This document shows positions 52,906-62,006 of a stretch of DNA of 64,000 bases, in pieces. The position numbers and the translations under genes are program-made. This DNA comes from Desulfatiglans anilini DSM 4660 (lineage in GTDB: Bacteria > Desulfobacterota > DSM-4660 > Desulfatiglandales > Desulfatiglandaceae). The notes under the pieces were generated by a model. It saw only the letters and a list, made by a program, of their open reading frames with translations. It made no database searches and was not told the origin of the DNA. Where the stretch lies: NCBI RefSeq assembly GCF_000422285.1, contig NZ_KE383814.1, positions 1 to 64,000 of the forward strand, in the 5' to 3' direction. How positions within the stretch are numbered: position 1 is the stretch's first letter; each line of letters begins with the position of its first letter.

Positions 52906-53877
52906 GTGATGCATGAAAGAGTGCGGGTGGGTGTCATCGGCGTGGGGCATCTCGGCGAGTATCACGTGCAGAAGTACACGGCCCTGCCCGAGGCGGAACT
53001 GGTCGGCGTGGTCGATAGCGACGCGGGCCGTGCCGAAGAAATCTCCCGCCGCTACGGGACGATGTGTTATGACGACCTGGACGGTCTCCTCGGGCGCGTC
53101 GATGCGGTGAGTCTTGCCGTTCCGACGGAGCAACATCATGAGGTCGGACGCCGTATCCTGAAGGCGGGGGTGCACGTCCTGATCGAAAAGCCGATCACCT
53201 ATGATCTGGCGCATGCCGGCGAACTGATCGCACTGGCGGACAAGGCGGGTCTGGTCCTGCAGGTCGGGCACGTCGAGCGTTTCAACCCGGCGGTCGTTGA
53301 AATGAGCGGGATGCTCGATCGGCCCATTTTCATCGAGTCCCACAGGATGAACCTTTTTACGACGCGCGGGACGGATGTGGACGTGGTCCTGGACCTCATG
53401 ATCCATGACCTCGATATCATTCTGCACATGGTGCGGGCGGAGGTGCGGGAGGTCCATGCCGTCGGGCTTTCCGTCATCACGCCGCAGACGGACATCGCCA
53501 ATGTCCGGATCATCTTCGACAACGGAACGGTCGGGAACCTGACCGCCAGCCGGGTCTCGAACAATATGCTCCGGAAGATCCGGATCTTTCAGCCTGACGC
53601 TTACATCTCGGTAAACTGCGCCAAGCGCGAAATCAGCCGCACGGAGCTTGACCGCGAGCAAAAGGGGGCCGACGGCTTTCCCCAGATCGTCACACGGAAG
53701 AAGAGCTTTCCGGGGAGTGATCCGCTCGCCGATCAGATCGCGGCCTTCGTGAAGGCGGTGCGCGAGGGGGCCGCGCCTGTCGTGAGCGGCCGGGATGGGC
53801 GCAGAGCGCTTCAGGTGGCCCTTGCCATCATCGATCAGATCAAAGAGGGCTGTGACCATTTCAAGCGCATCCGCTGA
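52906..53877 (+). CDS. Gfo/Idh/MocA-family NAD(P)-dependent oxidoreductase in the lpx operon
   Basis: Dehydrogenase of 323 residues. Rossmann motif VGVIGVGHLGEYH (~8-20), then EKPITYD (EKP signature, ~90-96), GHVERFNPAV and LDLMIHDLDIIL (the catalytic His region). Members oxidise sugar hydroxyls. It lies between lpxI and lpxB and overlaps lpxB by 26 nt, so it is tightly bound to lipid A synthesis. In Leptospira and Acidithiobacillus GnnA, of this family, oxidises C3 of UDP-GlcNAc for 3-amino lipid A, but no GnnB aminotransferase is adjacent here. The exact substrate is unknown. GTG at 52906 or ATG at 52909. Confidence 0.82.
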   Translation: MMHERVRVGVIGVGHLGEYHVQKYTALPEAELVGVVDSDAGRAEEISRRYGTMCYDDLDGLLGRVDAVSLAVPTEQHHEVGRRILKAGVHVLIEKPITYDLAHAGELIALADKAGLVLQVGHVERFNPAVVEMSGMLDRPIFIESHRMNLFTTRGTDVDVVLDLMIHDLDIILHMVRAEVREVHAVGLSVITPQTDIANVRIIFDNGTVGNLTASRVSNNMLRKIRIFQPDAYISVNCAKREISRTELDREQKGADGFPQIVTRKKSFPGSDPLADQIAAFVKAVREGAAPVVSGRDGRRALQVALAIIDQIKEGCDHFKRIR

Positions 53878-55036
53878 GAAGCGCCGTCCGAGGACGGTGA
53901 TGATCCTTGCCGGAGAGGCATCGGGCGATCTGCATGGCGCGAAGCTTGTCGAGGCGATTGAGCGGCATGAGCCAGGGGTCTCCTTTGTCGGCATCGGCGG
54001 GGCGTACATGGAGCAGGCCGGCGTGCGGCTCGTCGAGCAGGCTTCCCGGATGGCCGTTGTCGGTTTGACAGAGGTGTTTCGCAAGGGTCGGGTCCTCTTG
54101 AGGGGCCTGCGGGAGGTCAAGCGCATCCTTCGTTGCGAACCCCCTTCCCTGTTGATCCTGATCGACTACCCCGACTTCAATATCCATGTGGCGGGCACCG
54201 CCAGGCGGTGCGGCATCCCGGTGCTTTACTACATCAGCCCGCAGGTCTGGGCGTGGCGCAAGGGCCGCATCCGGAAGATCTGGCGGCGCATCGAGCGGAT
54301 GGCGGTCATCCTTCCATTCGAAGAGGCCTTCTATCGGCGCCATGGTGTGGCGGTCGATTACGTGGGCCATCCCTTGATGGACAGCGTGCCTTCCCAGCTG
54401 GTCGAGCACGCGGCGGCGCTCGACTGGCCCCGAACCGGGGATGCCCCCATGGTAGGAATTGTACCCGGCAGCCGCGAGGAAGAGATCCGCCATCTCCTGC
54501 CTATCATGATGGAGGCGGCCGGAATGCTGAGGGGGCGGTTTCCGGGGCTGCGCGCTCTTCTGCCGCTTGCATCGTCCGTGAAGGAAGCCACCATCCGGGA
54601 GATTGCCGGTGGCAGCCCCGTCCCCCTTGAGATTTCTCCGGAAGGCCTTCCGCGGGTCCTCGGGCGCTGTCACGCTGCGATGGTCACTTCGGGAACGGCA
54701 ACCCTCGAAACCGCCATCGCGGGAGTGCCCATGGTAGTGGCCTATCAGCTCTCTGCTCTCAGTTACTGGGCGGGGCGCCTCCTGGTCAAGGTGCCGTTTA
54801 TCAGCCTGGTCAACCTGGTAGCCGGCAGGGCCGTCGTGCGGGAGCTGATTCAGCAAGAGGCGACGGCGGCGAACCTTGCCCGCGAGGTTGGCCGGCTGCT
54901 CGAAGATCCGCCTTACAGGCGCGCCATGCTGCAGGGCCTAAACGAGGTCAGGCGTTTGCTCGGTGAAGGAGGCGCCTCCGGGCGCGCTGCGCTGATCGCA
55001 ATCGACATGCTGCACAAACAAAGCGTTGACGGTTAG
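53852..55036 (+). CDS. lpxB: Lipid A disaccharide synthase LpxB
   Basis: Glycosyltransferase family 19 enzyme of 394 residues that joins lipid X to UDP-2,3-diacylglucosamine. Typical stretches are MILAGEASGDLHGAKL, LLILIDYPDFNIHVA, YYISPQVWAWRKGRI, VGHPLMD, GIVPGSREEEI and VTSGTATLETAIAGVPMVV. I start it at GTG 53852 with AGAGGG 5 nt upstream, inside the oxidoreductase gene; the longer reading has no family similarity. Confidence 0.93.
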   Translation: MTISSASAEKRRPRTVMILAGEASGDLHGAKLVEAIERHEPGVSFVGIGGAYMEQAGVRLVEQASRMAVVGLTEVFRKGRVLLRGLREVKRILRCEPPSLLILIDYPDFNIHVAGTARRCGIPVLYYISPQVWAWRKGRIRKIWRRIERMAVILPFEEAFYRRHGVAVDYVGHPLMDSVPSQLVEHAAALDWPRTGDAPMVGIVPGSREEEIRHLLPIMMEAAGMLRGRFPGLRALLPLASSVKEATIREIAGGSPVPLEISPEGLPRVLGRCHAAMVTSGTATLETAIAGVPMVVAYQLSALSYWAGRLLVKVPFISLVNLVAGRAVVRELIQQEATAANLAREVGRLLEDPPYRRAMLQGLNEVRRLLGEGGASGRAALIAIDMLHKQSVDG

Positions 55037-55039
55037 GAA

Positions 55040-56419
55040 ATGGCAAGAAGCATTCTGGTGGTGGACGACGAGGAGAGCATCCTTCAATCCGTCGAGGGCA
55101 TCCTGAGCGACGAGGGGTTGGAGGTCGTCTGGGCGATGAGCGGTTCCGAGGCCTTGGAACGAATCGAGGAAAGCATCCCGGACCTGGTCCTCCTGGATAT
55201 CTGGATGCCGGGCCTCGACGGGATCGAGACCCTGGTCAAGATCAAGGAGCACTGCCCCACGCTGCAGGTGATCATGATGTCCGGGCACGGCAACATCGAG
55301 ACCGCCGTCAAGGCGACCCGCCTGGGCGCCTACGATTTCATCGAAAAGCCCCTGTCGCTCGAGAAACTGCTGCTTGCCGTCAACAATGCCCTCGATTACA
55401 ACCGCCTGGAAGAGGAGATTTCCCTCCTCAGGGAGACGCAGAGAGGACGTTACCGGATCACGGGGGAGAGCAAGGCGATCACGCAGTTGAAGGAGCAGAT
55501 CCGCATCGTCGCCCCGACCAACGCCTGGGTTCTGATCTCCGGAGAAAACGGCACCGGCAAGGAACTGGTGGCCCACACGATTCATCGGTTGAGCAAGCGC
55601 AGCCGGAAGCCTATGGTGGAGGTCAATTGCGCCGCGATCCCCGAGGAGCTGATCGAAAGCGAACTCTTCGGACACGAAAAGGGAGCGTTTACGGGCGCTT
55701 CGACCATGCGGAAGGGCAAGTTCGACCTGGCGCACGAAGGGACGCTGTTTCTGGACGAGATCGGGGACATGAGTCTGAAGGCCCAGTCGAAGACCTTGCG
55801 CATCCTGCAGGAGCAGAAATTCGAGCGCGTCGGTGGATCGAAGACCATCAGTGTGGATGTCCGTGTGATCGCCGCGACCAACAAGGACCTGGAAGCGGAG
55901 ATCGAAAAGGGCCGTTTTCGGGAGGACCTCTACTTCCGTTTGAACGTCATCCCCATGCGGGTTCCGCCGCTCAGGGAGCGCCGGGAGGACATCCCGGAAC
56001 TCATTGGGGAGTTTATCCGGGATTTCGCCGGCGCTATGAACACCGAACCGAAGGAGATCAGCCCGGAGGCGTTGGCGGTTCTCCGGCAGTACGAGTGGCC
56101 GGGCAACGTGCGCGAGCTGAAAAACCTCGTAGAACGTCTGATGATCATGACCCAGGAGACCGTCATCGAGGCGAAGGACGTTCCTCCTCCCTACAACAAC
56201 CGCTCCCGGGCGGGGGCCGAAGAGGTGCCTGAGGCTATACAGGCCGGTACCCTCAAGGAGGCCAGAAGCGCATTCGAAAAGGCCTACATCGAGAGCAAGC
56301 TGCGGGAATGCAACTGGAACATCTCCCAGACCGCCGAGGCGATCGGGATCGAGCGAAGCAATCTTCACCGGAAGATCAAGGCTTACGGGTTGGACGACGG
56401 CCGGTTCAAGGATGAATAG
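55040..56419 (+). CDS. NtrX-like sigma-54-dependent response regulator
   Basis: Regulator of 459 residues. Receiver domain (~1-120) with Asp53 (LLDIWMPGLDG) and Lys103. AAA+ domain (~145-370) with Walker A GENGTGKE, the sigma-54 contact loop GAFTGA at 215-220, and Walker B GTLFLDEIGDM. C-terminal Fis-type helix-turn-helix (WNISQTAEAIGIERSNLHRKIKAYGL), closest in style to NtrX. It activates sigma-54 promoters on phosphorylation. Four nt after lpxB, so it may be cotranscribed with the envelope genes. Whether it drives the amtB promoter at 11916 is unknown. Its end overlaps convergent engB by 37 nt. Confidence 0.88.
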   Translation: MARSILVVDDEESILQSVEGILSDEGLEVVWAMSGSEALERIEESIPDLVLLDIWMPGLDGIETLVKIKEHCPTLQVIMMSGHGNIETAVKATRLGAYDFIEKPLSLEKLLLAVNNALDYNRLEEEISLLRETQRGRYRITGESKAITQLKEQIRIVAPTNAWVLISGENGTGKELVAHTIHRLSKRSRKPMVEVNCAAIPEELIESELFGHEKGAFTGASTMRKGKFDLAHEGTLFLDEIGDMSLKAQSKTLRILQEQKFERVGGSKTISVDVRVIAATNKDLEAEIEKGRFREDLYFRLNVIPMRVPPLRERREDIPELIGEFIRDFAGAMNTEPKEISPEALAVLRQYEWPGNVRELKNLVERLMIMTQETVIEAKDVPPPYNNRSRAGAEEVPEAIQAGTLKEARSAFEKAYIESKLRECNWNISQTAEAIGIERSNLHRKIKAYGLDDGRFKDE

Positions 56420-57003
56420 TCGCGCGGGCCTCCCGCAAGGGAATGGATCGCCTTCCAGATCTCATCGCGGCCTTGGCGGGTTTTGGCCGAAAACAGGATG
56501 GGCGGCATGTGGAGGAGCCCTGACAGGCTCGTGGTGATGTCCCGCAGGCGCCCCTGGGCCTGATTCCTGGAGAGTTTGTCGGCCTTGGTCAGAACCGGGA
56601 GTGCCGGGATCCCATAGGTGATCAGCCAGTCCAAGAGTTCCTTGTCCCCCGGGGCAGGGTCTCGCCGTATATCCAGAATGACCACCACCGCCGCCAGATT
56701 GGTGCGGTTCAGCAGGTATTCCTCCACCATCCGCCGCCAGGATTCCTTGACTGAAAGCGGGACCTTCGCGAAGCCGTAGCCGGGCAGATCCACGAGATAG
56801 AAGGCGTCGCCGAGCCGAAAGAAATTGATGGCCTGGGTGCGGCCTGGGCTCGCGCTCGTGCGGGCGAGCCCGCGCCGGTTGACGAGGACGTTGATCAGGG
56901 ATGACTTGCCGACGTTGGATCGCCCCGCGAACGCGATTTCGGGCCGGTCGGGCGGGGGAAAGTGCTCTTTCCGGTAGGCGGCCTTGACGAAAGCGGCATC
57001 CAT
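56383..57003 (-). CDS. engB: Ribosome-biogenesis GTPase EngB/YsxC
   Basis: Small TRAFAC GTPase of 206 residues. G1 is GRSNVGKSS, G2 with T in SASPGRTQAINFF, G3 DLPGYGFAKV, G4 LTKADKL and G5 FSAKTRQG. It helps assembly of the large ribosomal subunit. Its 3' end overlaps the NtrX-like gene on the other strand by 37 nt. It starts 1 nt after the aminotransferase stop. Confidence 0.93.
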   Translation of the reverse strand: MDAAFVKAAYRKEHFPPPDRPEIAFAGRSNVGKSSLINVLVNRRGLARTSASPGRTQAINFFRLGDAFYLVDLPGYGFAKVPLSVKESWRRMVEEYLLNRTNLAAVVVILDIRRDPAPGDKELLDWLITYGIPALPVLTKADKLSRNQAQGRLRDITTSLSGLLHMPPILFSAKTRQGRDEIWKAIHSLAGGPRDYSSLNRPSSNP

Positions 57004-57004
57004 A

Positions 57005-58150
57005 TCAACGGGTCTCGATGAAGCGTTCGAGCCGATCCAGCCCTTCCTTGATGCGGTCCAGGTGGTTGGCGTAGGAAAAGCGCAAATACCCCTCTACGTT
57101 GGCTCCAAAATCGATCCCTGGCGTAACGCCCACTCCCGCCTTCTCTAGGATTTCAAAGGCCAGGTCATAGGATTTCTCTTCGAGGTGCCGCGCGTTGACC
57201 AGGAGATAAAAGGCGCCCGCAGGCTCGACGGGGAGGCGGAAGCCCATTTTCTGGATCCGGTCGATCATGTAGCGCCGACGCTCGTCATAGATCTCGACCA
57301 TCCTCTGGACGTCCGCTGCAGCCTCTTCCAACGCCGCCACCCCTGCCCACTGGGAGATGCTGCCAGCTGAGATGAAGAGGTTCTGCTGAACCTTCTGGAG
57401 TGGACGGATGAACTCGGGTGGTGCGATGATGTAGCCGAGGCGCCACCCGGTCATGGCGTAGCGCTTGGAAAAGCCGTTCAGGACGAAGGCGTTGCGGGTG
57501 AACTCCAGGATCGAGTGAGCCGGATGGCCATAAACCAGGCCGTGGTAGATCTCATCCGAGACGATGGGCAGTCCGAGACCGGCGATCTCTTTCATCCGGT
57601 CCGAGTCGAGAAGGTTGCCGGTTGGATTGGCCGGGGAGTTGATGAGAACGGCGCGGGTCCTTCGGGTGACGGCCTTTTGAATGGCGTCCGCGCGCAGTTG
57701 AAAGCCATCCTCCTCGGAGCAGCGCACGAAGACCGGCTCCGCCCCGATGAACCGGGCGAAGTTCGGATAGCAGGGGTAGTGAGGGTCGGACAGGATGATC
57801 TCATCGCCTGGTTCGAGGAGCGCCGCAAAGATCATGAAGAGGGCAGGAGAAGTCCCGGATGTGACGAGGATCTGCTCCGGGGTCACCGAAACGCCGTAGG
57901 CCTGCAGGTGGTGGCGGCAGATGGCCTCCCGCAGGGCCAGGAGGCCCAGGCTGTGCGTGTAGTGCGTTTCTCCCCGGGCGATGGCCTTGACAGCTGCGTT
58001 GCAGATGCACGGAGGCGTCGTGAAGTCGGGTTCGCCGATCTCGAGATGGACGACGTCCCGGCCGGCCTTTTCCATCTGCTGGGCCTTTTCCAGGATGTCC
58101 ATGACGATGAATGGCGGTATGTCGAGGGTGCGCCTGCTGATGTGCGCCAT
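57005..58150 (-). CDS. PLP-dependent aminotransferase class I/II
   Basis: Fold-type I aminotransferase of 381 residues. The start includes VVHLEIGEPDFTTPP, the substrate Asn site is NSPANPTGN, the PLP Lys is in NGFSKRYAMTGWRLGY, and the distal Arg is in LRFSYAN. It most resembles aspartate or aromatic aminotransferases of the AspC/ArAT group, but substrate is not readable. The ATG at 58150 follows AAGGAG; the longer frame has no ribosome-binding site. It lies 192 nt downstream of hisG and abuts engB, so it could serve as a histidinol-phosphate aminotransferase, but lacks clear HisC features. Confidence 0.8.
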   Translation of the reverse strand: MAHISRRTLDIPPFIVMDILEKAQQMEKAGRDVVHLEIGEPDFTTPPCICNAAVKAIARGETHYTHSLGLLALREAICRHHLQAYGVSVTPEQILVTSGTSPALFMIFAALLEPGDEIILSDPHYPCYPNFARFIGAEPVFVRCSEEDGFQLRADAIQKAVTRRTRAVLINSPANPTGNLLDSDRMKEIAGLGLPIVSDEIYHGLVYGHPAHSILEFTRNAFVLNGFSKRYAMTGWRLGYIIAPPEFIRPLQKVQQNLFISAGSISQWAGVAALEEAAADVQRMVEIYDERRRYMIDRIQKMGFRLPVEPAGAFYLLVNARHLEEKSYDLAFEILEKAGVGVTPGIDFGANVEGYLRFSYANHLDRIKEGLDRLERFIETR

Positions 58151-58342
58151 GTCGTCTCCTTGACGGATCCGTTGGGTGTCTGAGCCCATGGTGGGGCCCT
58201 GCGCCGGGGGCGGCGCCTGCTGTCTGTTCACAGTCTGCTCGAGAGCCGCCCTTCGCTGAGCCATGAAGCCTTTCGTCACGGCCTGTTCGCTTTGCTCGGG
58301 CAAGAGGCCTCCGCCGTCCTGGGACGGTTCGGTCTGAAGCCG

Positions 58343-59215
58343 TCAGATGACCTTGTTCAGATTGTATTCGATGATCCCCTGGGCGCCCGCCTGCAAGAGC
58401 CGGGGGATGAGATCCCGCACGGCGCGGGTGTCCACCACCGTCTCGACCGAGACCCAGTCGGTGTTGTGCAGCCCGGCGATCGTCGGGGCGTTCAGGCTGG
58501 GCAGAAGGGCTATGACGGTCTCCTTCTTGTCCAACGGGAGGTTCATCTTGAGGCCGACCAGGCGTTCGGCTCGCAGCGCGCCTTTGAGAAGCAGGATGAT
58601 CTGCTCGATCTTGGCGCGTTTCCACGGGTCCGCGTAGGCCTCCCGGTTGGCGATGAACCGCGTGTTGGTCTGCATGAGTTCGTGGATGATCTTCAGCCCG
58701 TGGGCGCGGATCGTCGACCCGGTCTCGGTGACCTCCACGATCGCATCGGCGAGGCCCGAGACGACCTTCGCCTCGGTGGCGCCCCAGGAGAAGGAGACCT
58801 TGACGTTGATGCCGTGCTGTTCGAAAAAGCGGCGGGTGAAGTTGACCAGTTCAGTGGCGATCTTCTTGCCTTCGAGGTCTTCGAGGCGGCGGATGTCGGA
58901 GTCCGCCGGCACGGCCAGGACCCAGCGGGCGGGATTGGCGCTCACCTTCGAATAGACCAGATCATCCACGACCACGACGTCGGATTCGTTTTCCTCGATC
59001 CAGTCCTTGCCGGTCAGTCCGGCGTCGATGGTGCCGCTTTCGACGTAGCGGGACATTTCCTGCGCACGGCAGATGCTGCAGGCGATGGTTTCGTCATTAA
59101 TGTCGGGGAAGTAGCTGCGATCATTCACATTGATCTTCCATCCCGACTTTTCGAACAAATTGATCGTAGCGTTCTGGAGGCTCCCCTTGGGGATGCCGAG
59201 TTTGAGCGTGCTCAT
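58343..59215 (-). CDS. hisG: ATP phosphoribosyltransferase HisG (long form)
   Basis: First enzyme of histidine synthesis, 290 residues, long form. PRPP loop region EVTETGSTIRAHGL; start LKLGIPKGSLQNATINLFEKSGW. The C-terminal ~75 residues form the ACT-like regulatory domain for histidine feedback (WVSVETVV ... RLLQAGAQGIIEYNLNKVI). It overlaps hisI by 4 nt. The other his genes are not in the window. Confidence 0.94.
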   Translation of the reverse strand: MSTLKLGIPKGSLQNATINLFEKSGWKINVNDRSYFPDINDETIACSICRAQEMSRYVESGTIDAGLTGKDWIEENESDVVVVDDLVYSKVSANPARWVLAVPADSDIRRLEDLEGKKIATELVNFTRRFFEQHGINVKVSFSWGATEAKVVSGLADAIVEVTETGSTIRAHGLKIIHELMQTNTRFIANREAYADPWKRAKIEQIILLLKGALRAERLVGLKMNLPLDKKETVIALLPSLNAPTIAGLHNTDWVSVETVVDTRAVRDLIPRLLQAGAQGIIEYNLNKVI

Positions 59216-59595
59216 TTTCCATATACCTTTTCAGGATCGAATATCTTCTTTCCTACGATAGTGACGTTGCCGAATGTATCGACCTGCTGGTGGAAGCAGG
59301 TGTCATAGCCGGTGTGGCACGCGGCGCCCCCGACCTGTTCGACGCGGAAGAGGACCGTGTCGTTGTCGCAGTCCGCGTAGATCTCCTTCACCTTCTGCAC
59401 ATGGCCGGAGGTGCCGCCCTTGTGCCAGAGCTCCTGGCGCGAGCGGCTCCAGTAATGCACTTCCCCCGTCTTGAGGGTCATGTCCCAGGCTTCCTGGTTG
59501 ATGTAGGCGAGCATCAAGACCTTGCCCGAGCGATGATCCTGGGCGATCGCGGGAAGAAGGCCGTTTCCCTTCGAAAAATTCAATTTGATGGTCAT
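59212..59595 (-). CDS. hisI: Phosphoribosyl-AMP cyclohydrolase HisI
   Basis: Histidine-pathway enzyme of 127 residues that opens the ring of phosphoribosyl-AMP. LMLAYINQEAWDMTLKTGEVHYWSRSR is the family core, and the metal sites are in ADCDNDTVLF (Asp, Cys, Asp) with Cys residues in ACHTGYDTCF. There is no HisE domain. It is coupled to hisG by a 4-nt overlap. Confidence 0.94.
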   Translation of the reverse strand: MTIKLNFSKGNGLLPAIAQDHRSGKVLMLAYINQEAWDMTLKTGEVHYWSRSRQELWHKGGTSGHVQKVKEIYADCDNDTVLFRVEQVGGAACHTGYDTCFHQQVDTFGNVTIVGKKIFDPEKVYGK

Positions 59596-60161
59596 AGCGG
59601 GTCCTTTGGTATCGGGTTTTCATCCGGCGGGAATCCCGAGGCCTCCCTTTCTATTCCGGGAGGGAAAGAAATGGACGTCCGTCGGTCTGCGGGGATTGCA
59701 CCAGTGGAAGCGGACTGCTGTGCCGGTCGGCCGGCCTCTGTAGACGCCGATTTCCATCCGGCCGGAGCGTCTGCCGCGGGTAGGCCGGTCCCGTGAAGTA
59801 CAGCGGGTGTTGTCACTCTCTCCTTGATAAAAGTATCCGTAGGTCCGAAAGGGAAACCGGCCGGATTCCGAACGATCAAAATAACATTGAAGGCGCCGCC
59901 GGTGCAACCCGTATTTCGCCTCCTCTGCGAAACAACGGTTTCGCCCCATCAGCAGGGCGGAGCCGCCCGGGGGCTTTCCCATAGGCCTTCATCTTTCCAT
60001 CACCCTTCAGGTAACTACTATCCTGCCGCAGGGGGTGCCGGGCCAGGCGCATTGCCGAGTCGCCTTCCTTGTCTTGTGAAGCTTGACGGCTCTTTCGGCG
60101 CCGAAGGCGTGCGGGAAAAATCAGGTCATAGAGGGAAATATTTTTACGTGGCAAGGGCTTT
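59596..60161. other. 566-nt gap without a supported gene
   Basis: Between rlmN stop and hisI start. GC-rich with several weak inverted repeats. Frames on both strands lack start signals or motifs. It must contain the his promoter on the minus strand, not identified. No tRNA found. Confidence 0.4.
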
Positions 60162-61232
60162 TCAAGCCTGCAGGACCTGATCCGGCCCGCTGCCTGATCG
60201 GGCTTCATGCTCCTCATACTGTCCGCTCAACTGACCGCAGGCGGCGAGGATGTCCTGCCCTTTGCTTTTGCGGATGATGGCCGTGTAATGGCGCTGAATG
60301 AGAACTTCTTGAAATTGCAGGATCCTCTCCATGGAGGACGGCTTGAAGGGCGATTCCGGGTGCGGGTTGAGGGGGATCAGGTTGATCTTGGCGCGAATCC
60401 CGCGGAGAAGGGACGTCAGACGCTCCGCGTCCCGCTCCGAATCGTTGACGCCCTCCATGAGGATGTACTCGAAGGTGATCATCCGGCGATTCGGCAGGGG
60501 GAACTCCCGGCAGGCGGCGAGAAGCTCGGGGAGGGGATAGCGCCGGTTGACAGGCATCAGGAAATCGCGGGTCTCCGGGTCGGCGGCGTTCAAGGACACG
60601 GCCAGGTTGACGGTCATCTCCCGCCCGAGTCGGCGCATCACGGGGACGAGGCCGCAGGTCGAGAGCGTCACCTTGCGGTGCGAAAAATTGAGGCCTTCAT
60701 CCGCCGTCAGGATGCCAACGGCCTTTTTGACGTTTTCATAATTGGCCAAAGGCTCGCCCATCCCCATCAGCACCAGGTTGGTGAGCTGGTCCGGATCGTC
60801 CATGGACCGTTTGACCTCGAGGACCTGATCCACGATTTCGGCGGGCGAAAGATTCCGGTGAAACCCCTGCCGGGCTGTGAGGCAAAAGCGGCAGCCCATG
60901 GCGCACCCTGCCTGGGAGGAGATGCACAAGGTCCAGTGGTCCCGCTCGGGAATCAGGACCGACTCGATGAAGAAACCGTCGCTGAGCCTGAAGAGGACCT
61001 TGCGGGTGGTATCCCGGGAAATCTGAAGATCGGCGGTCTCGAGGCTCGAAAACCGGCATTCGCCGGCGAGGCGTGCGCGCAGGTCCTTCGGCAGACTGGT
61101 CATTTCGTCGAATCCGCGGGCGAGGCGCTTGAAGATCCAGTGGCGCACCTGTCTTGCCCGATAGGGCTCGATGCCCAGGACCTCGGCGCAGGCCTCCGTT
61201 TCGCGGTTGTCCATTCCGGAGATCTCAATCAT
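60162..61232 (-). CDS. rlmN: 23S rRNA / tRNA adenine-C2 methyltransferase RlmN
   Basis: Radical-SAM methyltransferase of 356 residues that methylates A2503 of 23S rRNA and A37 of tRNA. The CxxxCxxC cluster is Cys110, Cys114, Cys117 (CAMGCRFC). The methyl-carrying C-terminal Cys is Cys332 (ILAACGQL), and GMGEPL is present. The ATG at 61232 overlaps the thymidylate synthase gene by 8 nt. AGGAG lies ~12 nt upstream. The final 24 residues are longer than usual. Confidence 0.93.
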   Translation of the reverse strand: MIEISGMDNRETEACAEVLGIEPYRARQVRHWIFKRLARGFDEMTSLPKDLRARLAGECRFSSLETADLQISRDTTRKVLFRLSDGFFIESVLIPERDHWTLCISSQAGCAMGCRFCLTARQGFHRNLSPAEIVDQVLEVKRSMDDPDQLTNLVLMGMGEPLANYENVKKAVGILTADEGLNFSHRKVTLSTCGLVPVMRRLGREMTVNLAVSLNAADPETRDFLMPVNRRYPLPELLAACREFPLPNRRMITFEYILMEGVNDSERDAERLTSLLRGIRAKINLIPLNPHPESPFKPSSMERILQFQEVLIQRHYTAIIRKSKGQDILAACGQLSGQYEEHEARSGSGPDQVLQA

Positions 61233-61920
61233 CGGTCCGGCATTCTCCTTTGCTGAGGGCCTGAGGGTTGGGGCACATGGTGCGCAGTTTCGCGAGTTCC
61301 CATACGTAGTCGTACAGGTGAAGCCCCTTGCTGGCGGCGATGATCTCGCCGTCGCCAACGCCGATCTCCCCGGCCATGTACTCCTTCAGGAGTTGGATGG
61401 CTCCGAGGTTGGCCGGAAAGCCGTTCCAGAGATCCCACGACCGGAAATAGACCACGAAGTGGAGTTTTCCGTCCCGGATACGGGTGTCGATGCCTCGCAG
61501 ACAAGGCGGATCCTTGAGAAAAATGGCCTCCGGGTTTCCCACCGTCATATAGGCCTGATTGGTGCCGAATCCATCCTCCCGGTACATACGGATGACCTCC
61601 TGTATCTGCATCTCCAGGTAGGACCCGTAGGTGTAATCCTCTCCGGGCTGCTTTACGGCTGTCATGAGATAGGGGAGGTAGCTTTCGAGATAGCCTTCCG
61701 CGACGGGGTTCGGGATGCCCAGGGCCGGCGGGATGTCCGGCAAAAGGGGCCGGGTTTCCGGAAATCGGACATGGACGGTGACATAGTCGAACTCGAGCCG
61801 CTTCTGCCCCTCGTAGCTTCCGCGCTCGATAATGTATTCATGCCCCGTTTCGAGCAGGCGGTATACGCATTGGAACCACGCGTCCGGCAGGTCGCGGGCC
61901 TGGATGAACTCGGGTTGCAT
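61225..61920 (-). CDS. Archaeal-type thymidylate synthase-like protein
   Basis: Protein of 231 residues with the thymidylate synthase/dCMP hydroxymethylase fold. The catalytic Cys is Cys140 in DPPCLRGIDTRI, and the nucleotide-binding block FRSWDLWNGFPANLGAIQLLKEYMA corresponds to the RSxDxxLGxPFN region of ThyA. The divergent sequence and short length match the methanogen-type enzyme (ThyA/TysY of Methanothermobacter and Methanocaldococcus). It should methylate dUMP using a reduced C1 carrier. Upstream of and overlapping rlmN, so cotranscribed. No classical thyA or thyX in the window. Confidence 0.82.
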   Translation of the reverse strand: MQPEFIQARDLPDAWFQCVYRLLETGHEYIIERGSYEGQKRLEFDYVTVHVRFPETRPLLPDIPPALGIPNPVAEGYLESYLPYLMTAVKQPGEDYTYGSYLEMQIQEVIRMYREDGFGTNQAYMTVGNPEAIFLKDPPCLRGIDTRIRDGKLHFVVYFRSWDLWNGFPANLGAIQLLKEYMAGEIGVGDGEIIAASKGLHLYDYVWELAKLRTMCPNPQALSKGECRTDD

Positions 61921-62006
61921 CGCGGATCTCCTTAGAGAAAAATAAACTCATAATGTTATCCGACTTGTGACCGTCCGGCAATGCAAATGAGACCTTGCCG
62001 GGAGGT

